Source: Phycisphaerae bacterium
Lineage (GTDB): Bacteria; Planctomycetota; Phycisphaerae; UBA1845; Fen-1342
Length of the DNA: 16,178 bases
Reading direction: 5' to 3'
Assembly: GCA_020058145.1 (NCBI GenBank)
Contig: JAGVEP010000487.1
Span: forward strand, 1-16,178
Shown here piece after piece: positions 1 through 6,142 of this stretch. Position numbers and translations under genes: made by a program. Under the pieces are notes generated by a model, which saw only the letters and a program-made list of their open reading frames with translations, was not told the origin of the DNA and made no database searches. Position 1 is the stretch's first letter. Every line of letters begins with the position of its first letter.

Positions 1-86
1 GGTCGCCCGACGAACGTATCGGTGACGCGCTGTTCGTTTACCGCCTCACCGCGGAGGATATCGCGCGTCTGACGCAGCCGTTGTGA
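1..86 (+). CDS. C-terminal end of an unknown protein (partial)
   Basis: The window opens inside an open frame (codons from position 3) that ends at TGA 84-86. It encodes about 27 residues finishing ...RLTAEDIARLTQPL. Codon use is GC-rich like its neighbours, and the next gene starts about 70 bp downstream on the same strand, so a real gene end is plausible. The fragment is too short to assign a family, and no function is proposed. Confidence 0.5.
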   Translation, partial: SPDERIGDALFVYRLTAEDIARLTQPL

Positions 87-153
87 CCGCGGCGCGCACC
101 CGGTGGCGCGCGCCGCTCGCCGCACGCCAGGCTGTGCCCTAAACTCATGGCGT

Positions 154-1077
154 ATGCACAACGCGCCTGTCTACGCAGCCCCTGCGCTCGTCGTCGCCCG
201 CGGCCTGACCAGGAAATTCGGCGACCTCACCGCCGTTGACGCGGTCGATTTCGACATCCGGCCCAACGAATGCGTCGGCTTCCTCGGCCCCAACGGAGCC
301 GGCAAGACCACGCTCATGCGGCTGATCTACAGCGCCATCCACAAGACCGCCGGCGAACTGTCCGTCTTCGGCCTGACGCCGATGCAGCAGCGCAAGCGGA
401 TCAATGCCCGCATCGGCGTCGTGTTCCAGGAGAATAACCTCGACGAAGAGCTCAGCGCAGCCGAGAGCCTGGAAGTACATGCCCTGTACTGCGGCCTCGA
501 CCACCGCACCGCACGCGGGCGCATCGCGGAATTGCTCGACTGGCTCGCGCTGACGCCCAAGGCCAGGAGCAGTTTCCGCGAGCTATCCGGCGGTATGGTT
601 CGCCGCCTGATGATTGCCCGGGCGCTGCTCAACAGCCCCGAGCTGCTGATCCTCGACGAGCCGACCACCGGGCTCGACCCGCAGGTTCGGCACACGATCT
701 GGGCGTCGCTTCGCGAGCTGAAACGGCAGGGCATGACGATTCTGCTCACGACGCACTATATGGAAGAGGCCCAGCAGCTCAGCGACCGCGTGATGATCAT
801 GGACCGCGGGCGGATCGTGGTCAGCGGCCCGCCCAACCAGTTGATTGAGCAACATCTCGAACGCTACGTGTTGCAAGCTTCCGGACTCGCGGAGGCACCG
901 GCGGTGGCTGGCGACATCCGCCACGAGCGGGCCGGCGACGCCGACTATTTCTACTCGAACGCCGAGCAGCCGTTGCAAGCCCTGTACGAGACTCTGCCGA
1001 CGCCCTACGCACTGCTGCGGCACGCGAATCTCGAAGATGTGTTCCTGAAATTCACCGGGCGAGGATTGCACGAATGA
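154..1077 (+). CDS. ABC-2 type exporter ATP-binding protein (NodI/DrrA-like)
   Basis: This is the cytoplasmic ATPase of an ABC-2 exporter, which powers the membrane subunit encoded next. From ATG 154 it has 307 residues, normal for NodI/DrrA proteins. In order it shows Walker A GPNGAGKT (45-52), a Q-loop glutamine in FQENNLD (about 92), the signature LSGGM (144-148), Walker B LLILDEP (164-170), the D-loop GLD and the H-loop histidine in TTHYMEE (201). The tail LEDVFLKFTGRGL is typical of the NodI-like group. An upstream in-frame GTG at 103 would add an Arg/Ala-rich stretch unlike the family, so ATG 154 is preferred. No Shine-Dalgarno precedes it; a TAAACT box at 140-145 would allow a leaderless transcript. 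The stop overlaps the permease start. The substrate is unknown; a polysaccharide, lipid-linked sugar or drug is possible. Confidence 0.9.
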   Translation: MHNAPVYAAPALVVARGLTRKFGDLTAVDAVDFDIRPNECVGFLGPNGAGKTTLMRLIYSAIHKTAGELSVFGLTPMQQRKRINARIGVVFQENNLDEELSAAESLEVHALYCGLDHRTARGRIAELLDWLALTPKARSSFRELSGGMVRRLMIARALLNSPELLILDEPTTGLDPQVRHTIWASLRELKRQGMTILLTTHYMEEAQQLSDRVMIMDRGRIVVSGPPNQLIEQHLERYVLQASGLAEAPAVAGDIRHERAGDADYFYSNAEQPLQALYETLPTPYALLRHANLEDVFLKFTGRGLHE

Positions 1078-1898
1078 GTACGAACTCTTCGCTGGACGCG
1101 GCGGCGCTCGTCCGCCCGCTCCGGCTGCGGACCAACCTGCTCTGGAGTCTCTACGGCGTCTGGTATCGGCACGTGCGGGTGTACTGCAAGACGCTGCTGG
1201 CGAATGCGACGCCGCCGGTGCTGGAACCGCTGTTTTTCTTCGTTGCGATTGCGTACGGCCTGGGCGGTTTCGTGCCCACCTCGGGTTTTGACGGCCTGCC
1301 GTACCGGAGCTACGTCGCGGCGGGCATGGTCGTCAGCTCGGCCATGTTCACCGGCGTTTTCGAGACGATGTACGGGACGTTCGTGCGACTCGTGTATCAG
1401 AAAACGTACGCTGCGATGCTGGGGACGCACCTGCGGATTCACGAGATGTTCGTCGGCGAGCTGCTGTTCGCGGCGAGCAAGGGCGCGGTGTTTGCCACAG
1501 TGGTTTTGCTCGTCACGATGTTGCTCGGCGCGCAGCCGACGGCCTGGTGCGTGCTGGTTCCGCTCGTGGGCTTCGCGACGGCGTACCTGTTCGCCTGCCT
1601 CGGGCTGATCATCACGAGCTACGTGAAGATGATCAACAACTTCTCGTTCTTCGCGACGGGCGTGATTACGCCGCTGTTCTATTTCTCCGGCACGTTCTTC
1701 CCCATCCGCGGCCGGTCGGCGCTCTTGGACGTGATTTCGGTACTGGTGCCGTTGACGGCCCCGATCGAGCTCTCGCGGGCGTTGTTCAAGGCGCAGTTCA
1801 CCTGGGAAACGCTCATGCACCTGGGCATCCTGTTCGCGTATGGAATCGTACTTCACATCTTCGCGCTGCGGCGAATGACGGCCCGCGTATTGCGCTAA
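1074..1898 (+). CDS. ABC-2 type exporter permease (NodJ-like)
   Basis: This is the integral membrane subunit that pairs with the upstream ATPase. Its ATG lies inside the ATGA overlap with the ATPase stop, which implies translational coupling. At 274 residues it has the usual ABC-2 layout: a cytoplasmic N-terminus and about six hydrophobic segments (roughly 48-66, 80-98, 127-151, 155-182, 191-210 and 246-266). Family-like stretches include EPLFFFVAIAYGLGGFV early, the VVSSAMFTGVFETMYGTF region (about 87-104), the long central segment ending IITSYVKMINNFSFF, and ITPLFYFSGTFFP (198-210). The spacing to the kinase fusion is 14 bp, so the three genes are probably co-transcribed. The adjacent NDP-sugar-forming enzyme suggests a glycan or glycolipid cargo, but that is inference only. 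Confidence 0.88.
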   Translation: MSTNSSLDAAALVRPLRLRTNLLWSLYGVWYRHVRVYCKTLLANATPPVLEPLFFFVAIAYGLGGFVPTSGFDGLPYRSYVAAGMVVSSAMFTGVFETMYGTFVRLVYQKTYAAMLGTHLRIHEMFVGELLFAASKGAVFATVVLLVTMLLGAQPTAWCVLVPLVGFATAYLFACLGLIITSYVKMINNFSFFATGVITPLFYFSGTFFPIRGRSALLDVISVLVPLTAPIELSRALFKAQFTWETLMHLGILFAYGIVLHIFALRRMTARVLR

Positions 1899-1912
1899 CC
1901 GAGTGAGCCACC

Positions 1913-3835
1913 ATGAGAATCTTCGTACCCGGCCGCATCTGTCTTTTTGGCGAGCATTCCGACTGGGCCGGCGCGTACCGGCGAACCAACGCCGAACTCG
2001 ACATGGGCTGTACAGTCCTGTGCGGCACAAACCAGGGCGTTTTCGCCGACGTGAAGCCGCACCCGTCGAAACTCAGCTTGCGGGCCACGCTCCCGGACGG
2101 CAGCCGCGTCGGGCCGTGCGAGTTGCCGATGGAGCGTGCGGCCCTGCTCGACGAGGCTCAGTCCGGGCGTTTTTTCTCCTACGCCGCCGGCGTGGCGTAC
2201 CAGATTCTGACGCACTATCGCGTCGGCGGGCTCGAAATCGACAACGACCGCACCACGCTGCCGGTCAAGAAGGGCCTCTCGTCGTCGGCCGCAATCTGCG
2301 TACTCGTCGCCCGCGCGTTCAACCGCGTCTACAACCTCAAGCTCACCACGCGTGGCGAGATGGAATACGCCTATCAGGGCGAAATTACGACGCCGTCGCG
2401 TTGCGGCCGTATGGACCAGGGCTGCGCGTACGGCAGCCGGCCGGTCGTGATGACGTTCGACGGCGACCGCATCGACGTGACGGAGCTAAAGGTCCCGCGC
2501 AGCCTCTATTTCGTCATCGTCGACTTGCACGCGGCCAAGGACACGAAACGCATTCTCGCGGACCTCAATCGGAGCTTCCCCTTCGCCCAAAGCGACCTCG
2601 ACCGCCAAGTCCAGGAATACCTCGGCCCGCTCAATAACCGCATCACCCGCGCGGCGATCGAAGCGTTCAATGCGGGTGCTGCGGAGCGCATCGGCGCCCT
2701 GATGAAGCAGGCGCAAGCCGAGTTTGACCGGCACCTGCAGCCAGCCTGCCCGTCGCAGCTCGCGGCACCGGTGCTGCACAAGGTGCTCAGCTACGGGCCG
2801 ATCCAGCCGTACATCTGGGGCGGCAAGGGCGTCGGCTCGCAGGGCGACGGGACGGCGCAGTTCATCGCCAAGGACGCGGCGGCCCAACAAAAGGTGATTG
2901 AACTGCTCGAGCGCGACCTGAAGCTGACTTGTCTCAAGCTCGTGCTCGAAGCCGGTCGGCGGGTTCGCAAGGCGGTGATTCCGGCCGCGGGCTTCGGCAC
3001 GCGGCTGTTCCCCGCCAGCAAGGCGATGAAGAAGGAGATGTTCCCGATCATCGACCGCCACGGGCGGGCCAAGCCGGTGATCCTGGCGATTATCGAGGAG
3101 GCCCTGTCGGCGGGCATCGAGGAAGTGTGCGTCATCATCCAGCCGCAGGACCGCCCGTATTTCGAGGAGTTCTTTGGCGCGCCGCCGCCCATTGAGCACT
3201 ACAACAAGCTGTCGCGTGAGAACCAGGAGTACGCCCAATACCTGCTGGATGTCGGTCGCCGCCTCACGTGGCTCCCCCAGGAGAGCCAGGACGGCTTTGG
3301 GCACGCGGTCTATGGCGCTCGCGAGTGGGTCGGCGGCGAGCCGTTCCTGCTGCTGCTGGGCGACCATCTCTACGCCTCCGACCATGACGTGTCATGTGCC
3401 CGGCAACTGCTGGACGTGTACGAACGGGTGGGGCATAGCGTGGTGGGGCTGAAAGTGACGCCCGGGGACGAGATTCGCCATTTCGGCTGCGTGGGCGGGG
3501 TGTGGCGAGAGCCACAGAGCGTGCTTTCGCTCAGCGAGTTCAGCGAGAAGCCCAATCTCGACTATGCCCAGAGGCACCTCCGCGTCGATGGCTTGGACGA
3601 TGACCAATTCCTGACGGTCTTTGGCCAATATGTCCTAGACCCCAAGGTATTCGACTATCTCGCCGAGAACATCGCCCACAACGTCCGCGAGCGCGGCGAG
3701 TTTCAATTGACCTCGTGCCTCGAACGCCTGCGCCAGGAAGACGGCTTCACCGGCTACGTCATCCGCGGCCGCCGTTTCGACATCGGCCACCCGGACGCAT
3801 ATCGGCAAACGGTGATCGAGTTTCGGACGGCCTGA
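1913..3835 (+). CDS. bifunctional GHMP sugar kinase / GalU-like nucleotidyltransferase fusion
   Basis: A 640-residue cytoplasmic protein joins two enzymes. Residues 1-350 are a GHMP kinase. They show GRICLFGEHSDWAG (7-20, like the galactokinase signature), the P-loop-like motif PVKKGLSSSAA (117-127), CGRMDQG (164-170), which matches the galactokinase motif carrying the catalytic Asp, and a glycine-rich GGKGVGSQGDG (303-313). Residues 351-640 are a nucleotidyltransferase close to GalU: KAVIPAAGFGTRLFPASKAM (353-372), DGFGHAVYGA (460-469), LLGDHLY with the metal-binding Asp (481-487), SEKP (544-547) and GEFQLT (595-600). The expected pathway is sugar to sugar-1-phosphate to NDP-sugar, probably with UTP. 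This mirrors the bifunctional fucokinase/GDP-fucose pyrophosphorylase, but with domain order reversed and a different transferase family. The frame runs through the junction without a stop. The sugar is not identifiable. The start follows GAGTGAG, 14 bp after the permease. Confidence 0.85.
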   Translation: MRIFVPGRICLFGEHSDWAGAYRRTNAELDMGCTVLCGTNQGVFADVKPHPSKLSLRATLPDGSRVGPCELPMERAALLDEAQSGRFFSYAAGVAYQILTHYRVGGLEIDNDRTTLPVKKGLSSSAAICVLVARAFNRVYNLKLTTRGEMEYAYQGEITTPSRCGRMDQGCAYGSRPVVMTFDGDRIDVTELKVPRSLYFVIVDLHAAKDTKRILADLNRSFPFAQSDLDRQVQEYLGPLNNRITRAAIEAFNAGAAERIGALMKQAQAEFDRHLQPACPSQLAAPVLHKVLSYGPIQPYIWGGKGVGSQGDGTAQFIAKDAAAQQKVIELLERDLKLTCLKLVLEAGRRVRKAVIPAAGFGTRLFPASKAMKKEMFPIIDRHGRAKPVILAIIEEALSAGIEEVCVIIQPQDRPYFEEFFGAPPPIEHYNKLSRENQEYAQYLLDVGRRLTWLPQESQDGFGHAVYGAREWVGGEPFLLLLGDHLYASDHDVSCARQLLDVYERVGHSVVGLKVTPGDEIRHFGCVGGVWREPQSVLSLSEFSEKPNLDYAQRHLRVDGLDDDQFLTVFGQYVLDPKVFDYLAENIAHNVRERGEFQLTSCLERLRQEDGFTGYVIRGRRFDIGHPDAYRQTVIEFRTA

Positions 3836-4086
3836 GCCGCAAGCGCCAGCGAGCGACCCGCGCAGCGCGTCGACACGCCGACACGCTAAGATGAGGATCT
3901 TCGTAGGCACATTGCCGGCGATTCGGTATCCTGCAGGCTTGGACTCCAGTTGGCGCCCCGGGTGGAGCGCACAAAACGCAGCCAGGAATGGCTGATCCCG
4001 CAACAGCGCGCCGCGTCAGGGAACGTGTCCGTGGGTCACAAACCGGCAGCACACCGGCCAAGTGCCTCGCTGCAAGCCTCGGCAGG

Positions 4087-4122
4087 CGCGCGGGTCCCGC
4101 GGACCCGGCGCGACCGTTTTTT
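4087..4122 (+). terminator. candidate intrinsic terminator
   Basis: The stem CGCG-C-GGGTCC (4087-4097) pairs with GGACCC-G-CGCG (4101-4112) across a CGC loop, with one bulged G. After four bases comes a run of six T (4117-4122). It lies about 250 bp after the kinase fusion and before the propeller gene. The distance, and the gap between stem and T-run, make it imperfect. Confidence 0.4.
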
Positions 4123-4152
4123 GGATGTTTTTCGTGAATTGTGGAAAGATTT

Positions 4153-4169
4153 TCTCGTATGCTACGAGA
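4153..4169. promoter_or_regulatory. perfect dyad over a candidate -10 box
   Basis: The sequence TCTCGTA-TGC-TACGAGA is a perfect 7-bp inverted repeat with a 3-bp centre. It overlaps TATGCT (4158-4163), a possible -10 box for the propeller gene about 150 bp downstream. The matching -35 region (about 4134-4139, GTGAAT) is poor. The geometry fits a repressor operator or an RNA hairpin at the transcript start. No regulator is visible nearby. Confidence 0.35.
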
Positions 4170-4189
4170 GTACAGTTGGAAGATGTGTG

Positions 4190-4231
4190 CCGTAAACGCG
4201 GGACGCCGGCGTGCGGCGGGCGGGTTTACGG
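4190..4231 (+). other. hairpin in the leader of the propeller gene
   Basis: CCGTAAAC (4190-4197) pairs perfectly with GTTTACGG (4224-4231), enclosing a GC-rich 26-base interior that itself contains the palindrome ACGCCGGCGT. It lies in the presumed untranslated leader of the 4318 gene and may affect RNA stability or translation. No known riboswitch class was recognised. Confidence 0.35.
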
Positions 4232-4262
4232 GAGCTGAGGCGGCAACGCCGCGGGCGTGTAG

Positions 4263-4284
4263 CGTCGGCCCCCCGTGGCCGACG
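4263..4284. repeat. dispersed palindrome family A, copy 1
   Basis: CGTCGGCC and GGCCGACG form a perfect 8-bp stem around the hexamer CCCCGT, flanked by GTAG and TAC. The same stem with a different 6-base loop recurs at 11313-11334 and inside threonine synthase at 14605-14626. Confidence 0.8.
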
Positions 4285-4301
4285 TACTGCCGGCGGGTCT
4301 T

Positions 4302-4310
4302 GAGAGGAGG
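4302..4310 (+). promoter_or_regulatory. ribosome binding site of the 4318 gene
   Basis: GAGAGGAGG lies 7 bases before ATG 4318 and decides that start over the in-frame upstream ATG at 4141, which has no such site. Confidence 0.8.
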
Positions 4311-4317
4311 CCTTTCG

Positions 4318-5091
4318 ATGAGCAAGAGCATTCGGACGATCGTGTGGGGTTTGGGCGTCGCGGCGGTGGCGTGGCTGGGAACGGCCACCGGCGCGGCGCA
4401 GGGCGCGGGCGGGGTCGTGGTGTGGGGAAACAACTCCTACGGGCAATACAACATAGTGCCCCCGAATGCGTACTTCATTGCGGCGGCGGGCGGCTACTGG
4501 CACAGCCTCACAGTGCTGAGCGACGGCTCGATCGTAGCGCGGGGAGACGATTTCTACGGCCAATGCAACGTCCCGGCGCCCAACAGCGGCTTTGTCGCCA
4601 TCGCGGCGACCGGGGACCACAGCCTGGGCCTGAAAGCCGACGGCTCGATTGTGGCGTGGGGAGCTGGACAATGCGGACAGTCGGGCTATCCGCACTACGG
4701 CCAGTCTTGCGTCCCGGCGCCCAACACCGGCTTCGTCGCCGTCGCGGGGGGCGAGTTCCACAGCCTCGGCCTGAAGGCCGACGGCTCGGTCGTGGCGTGG
4801 GGAAACAACGGCTCCGGCCAATGCAACGTCCCGGCGCCCAACAGCGGCTTCGTCGCCGTCGCGGCGGGCTCGCGGCACAGCCTAGGCCTGAAAGCCCTCT
4901 ACGGCGACCTGAACTGCGACGGCGCCATCGATTTCGACGACATCAACCCGTTTGTCGTGGCGTTGTCGGACCCCGCTGCCTACACGGCCCAATACCCCCG
5001 CTGCCACCTCCTCAACGGCGATTGCAACGCCGACGGCTCCGTGAACTTCGGCGACATCAACCCGTTCGTGGCCCTCCTCAGCGGCGGATGA
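4318..5091 (+). CDS. secreted four-blade RCC1/BLIP-II-like protein with dockerin-like C-terminus
   Basis: A 257-residue exported protein. Residues 1-28 form a signal peptide: charged MSKSIR, a hydrophobic core, then TATGAAQG. Four RCC1-like blades follow at about 36-74, 75-113, 114-160 and 161-193, with the consensus WGxNxxGQCNVPAPNSGFVAVAxGxxHSLGLKADGS. The first is diverged, the second starts RG instead of WG, and the third carries an eight-residue expansion (GQCGQSGYPHYGQS). The last 60 residues are dockerin-like: two Asp-rich loops, GDLNCDGAIDFDDIN and NGDCNADGSVNFGDIN, each followed by PFV-type helices. Closed RCC1 and BLIP-II propellers have seven blades, so four may mean an open or oligomeric fold, or a remnant. 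It is a paralogue of the gene at 11392-13599, in inverse orientation. The partner and function are unknown. Confidence 0.85.
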   Translation: MSKSIRTIVWGLGVAAVAWLGTATGAAQGAGGVVVWGNNSYGQYNIVPPNAYFIAAAGGYWHSLTVLSDGSIVARGDDFYGQCNVPAPNSGFVAIAATGDHSLGLKADGSIVAWGAGQCGQSGYPHYGQSCVPAPNTGFVAVAGGEFHSLGLKADGSVVAWGNNGSGQCNVPAPNSGFVAVAAGSRHSLGLKALYGDLNCDGAIDFDDINPFVVALSDPAAYTAQYPRCHLLNGDCNADGSVNFGDINPFVALLSGG

Positions 5092-5349
5092 GGCGGTCCG
5101 CAGATTGCGCAGATGAACGCAGATAATAGGACCCAAAATCCGTGCCCAGGGCCACGCAACTGTCCGCGCCGCCGACTGCGGGGAAACGAAAAGCGGGTTG
5201 CACGAACTGCGGCACGTGACCGACGCGGCGTCTGGCAGTCGTCCCGGCCGTGAGAACCAACGGCTCCGGCAGAGTCCGCCCTACGGGTTGGCCGCCACTA
5301 CGGGCGTGCGAGGGCGCGGCCCATAGACGGCCGGTCCGGTTTTGTCGGC
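5092..5349. other. intergenic region with a GCAGAT-type repeat
   Basis: The region lies between the end of the propeller gene and the end of the convergent DUF3553 gene. It begins with a GCAGAT-rich element (5098-5130). Around 5262-5290 there is a stretch (CTCCGGCAGAGTCCGCCC) that resembles another dispersed intergenic repeat type. No promoter, strong terminator or gene was found. Confidence 0.5.
5098..5130. repeat. GCAGAT triple intergenic repeat
   Basis: Three GCAGAT words occur at 5100-5105, 5109-5114 and 5119-5124, within 33 bp directly after the propeller stop codon. From memory, similar CGCAGATGAACGCAGAT-like elements recur between genes in many uncultivated bacterial genomes. Only one copy is present in this window. 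Confidence 0.5.
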
Positions 5350-5964
5350 TCACGTCTCGTCGTCCGCTGGGCTGCGCCGCTGTAGCGTCGCCAGAATCCG
5401 GTCCCGCGCCTCGCCCGAAACGTCGTCCAACGCCTCAGCCAAAGCCGTCGGCCCGCCGGTGCCACGTAATGCCGTAGCCGCCTCGCGGAGCAGGGCGTCG
5501 CGCCGCCGGCAGAATTCCTGAAATGAGGCCCGGATCTCATCCCGCGTCCAGAGCGAAAGCGGGTCCGCCGCCCCGGACTGACTACGGGCCCACCGGAGCA
5601 ACGCGGCCGGGTCGTCACTCAACTCATACAGCCGACTGAGCACCACAATCCGCTGCGCGGACGTGCCCAGAAACTCCCGCACCGACTCCGGCAATGCGGC
5701 CAGCCGGTCATCGACCGTCTGTTTACCCACGCGATCGAGCCAGCCGGCGTCACGCTGCGGGCCCGGCTCGGGATCGGCGAGGCGCCCAGGCGGAATGAGC
5801 AGGGTGCGGTGGCCGGTCGCAAACTGGACGGAGACACGCTGCACAGGCCGCCCGTCGACGGACATGGCCTGCACGCGCAGGACCGTGCCGTCGCCCCACT
5901 CCGGCCGAACCGGGTTGCACACCCGGCGGCCGACTAGCTCTGGATTGATCTCGATATCGGACAC
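5350..5964 (-). CDS. DUF3553 domain protein
   Basis: A 204-residue, probably cytoplasmic protein of unknown function. The N-terminal section (11-32, VGRRVCNPVRPEWGDGTVLRVQ-like) followed by VSVQFATGHRTLLIPPGRL (43-62) matches the DUF3553 pattern. That pattern is a small beta-barrel-like domain with a 'rV.P..PeWG.G.V' core, sometimes found fused to helicases. The rest is helical and charged, with no catalytic motif recognised. The start is GTG (5964) preceded by GAAGGG four bases upstream. A TATAAG box on the same strand (6006-6011) gives a possible -10 about 40 bp before the start, but no good -35. It stands alone, convergent with the 4318 gene and divergent from the 6143 lipoprotein. Confidence 0.75.
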   Translation of the reverse strand: MSDIEINPELVGRRVCNPVRPEWGDGTVLRVQAMSVDGRPVQRVSVQFATGHRTLLIPPGRLADPEPGPQRDAGWLDRVGKQTVDDRLAALPESVREFLGTSAQRIVVLSRLYELSDDPAALLRWARSQSGAADPLSLWTRDEIRASFQEFCRRRDALLREAATALRGTGGPTALAEALDDVSGEARDRILATLQRRSPADDET

Positions 5965-6072
5965 AAGGCCCTTCGTTGGGCGGCTAAAGCCGTCTCAATG
6001 CCTCTCTTATACGAACACTCCGCGGCACGTTTTTGCCGATCAACCCCTATGATCGTACACTTGCCAACGGGA

Positions 6073-6078
6073 TACAAT
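6073..6078 (+). promoter_or_regulatory. candidate -10 box of the lipoprotein gene
   Basis: TACAAT at 6073-6078 in an AT-richer pocket fits a -10 element, with a leader of about 60 bases to ATG 6143. The -35 position (about 6050-6055, TGATCG) is poor, so this is tentative. Confidence 0.3.
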
Positions 6079-6130
6079 ACGTTGGGAGCCTCGGGCGCGG
6101 CCAGTGGCCGCAGTCTGCCCAGGTTTCGCT

Positions 6131-6136
6131 GAGGAG
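6131..6136 (+). promoter_or_regulatory. ribosome binding site of the 6143 gene
   Basis: GAGGAG lies 6 bases before ATG 6143 and supports that start, or ATG 6146, over the upstream in-frame GTG at 6104. The shorter form also places a lipoprotein signal at the N-terminus. Confidence 0.75.
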
Positions 6137-6142
6137 CCGCCG

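Larger units (their letters stand above)
3836..4317. other. 482-bp intergenic region with terminator, dyad and palindromic repeat
   Basis: I find no convincing gene here. Open frames cover it on both strands, but they lack ribosome sites and recognisable sequence. A 34-codon frame at 3891-3995 begins MRIFV, like the kinase fusion start, but shows nothing else. The region holds a GC-rich hairpin followed by T6 (4087-4122), a perfect 7-bp dyad (4153-4169), an 8-bp inverted repeat CCGTAAAC/GTTTACGG (4190-4197 and 4224-4231) around a GC-rich core, and a CGTCGGCC palindrome (4263-4284). The stretch 4150-4317 probably forms a long structured leader for the propeller gene. Confidence 0.6.

Noticed and set aside
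1005..2030. 341-codon open frame on the minus strand
   Set aside because: It lies opposite the permease and kinase genes, is Arg/His/Gln-rich, and has no motif or ribosome site. It is an antisense shadow in high-GC DNA.
3891..3995. 34-codon frame beginning MRIFV like the kinase fusion
   Set aside because: The likeness ends after five codons, and there is no ribosome site or recognisable product.
3759..4433. 224-codon open frame on the minus strand
   Set aside because: It overlaps two real genes and the hairpin-rich gap, and its residue use is erratic.
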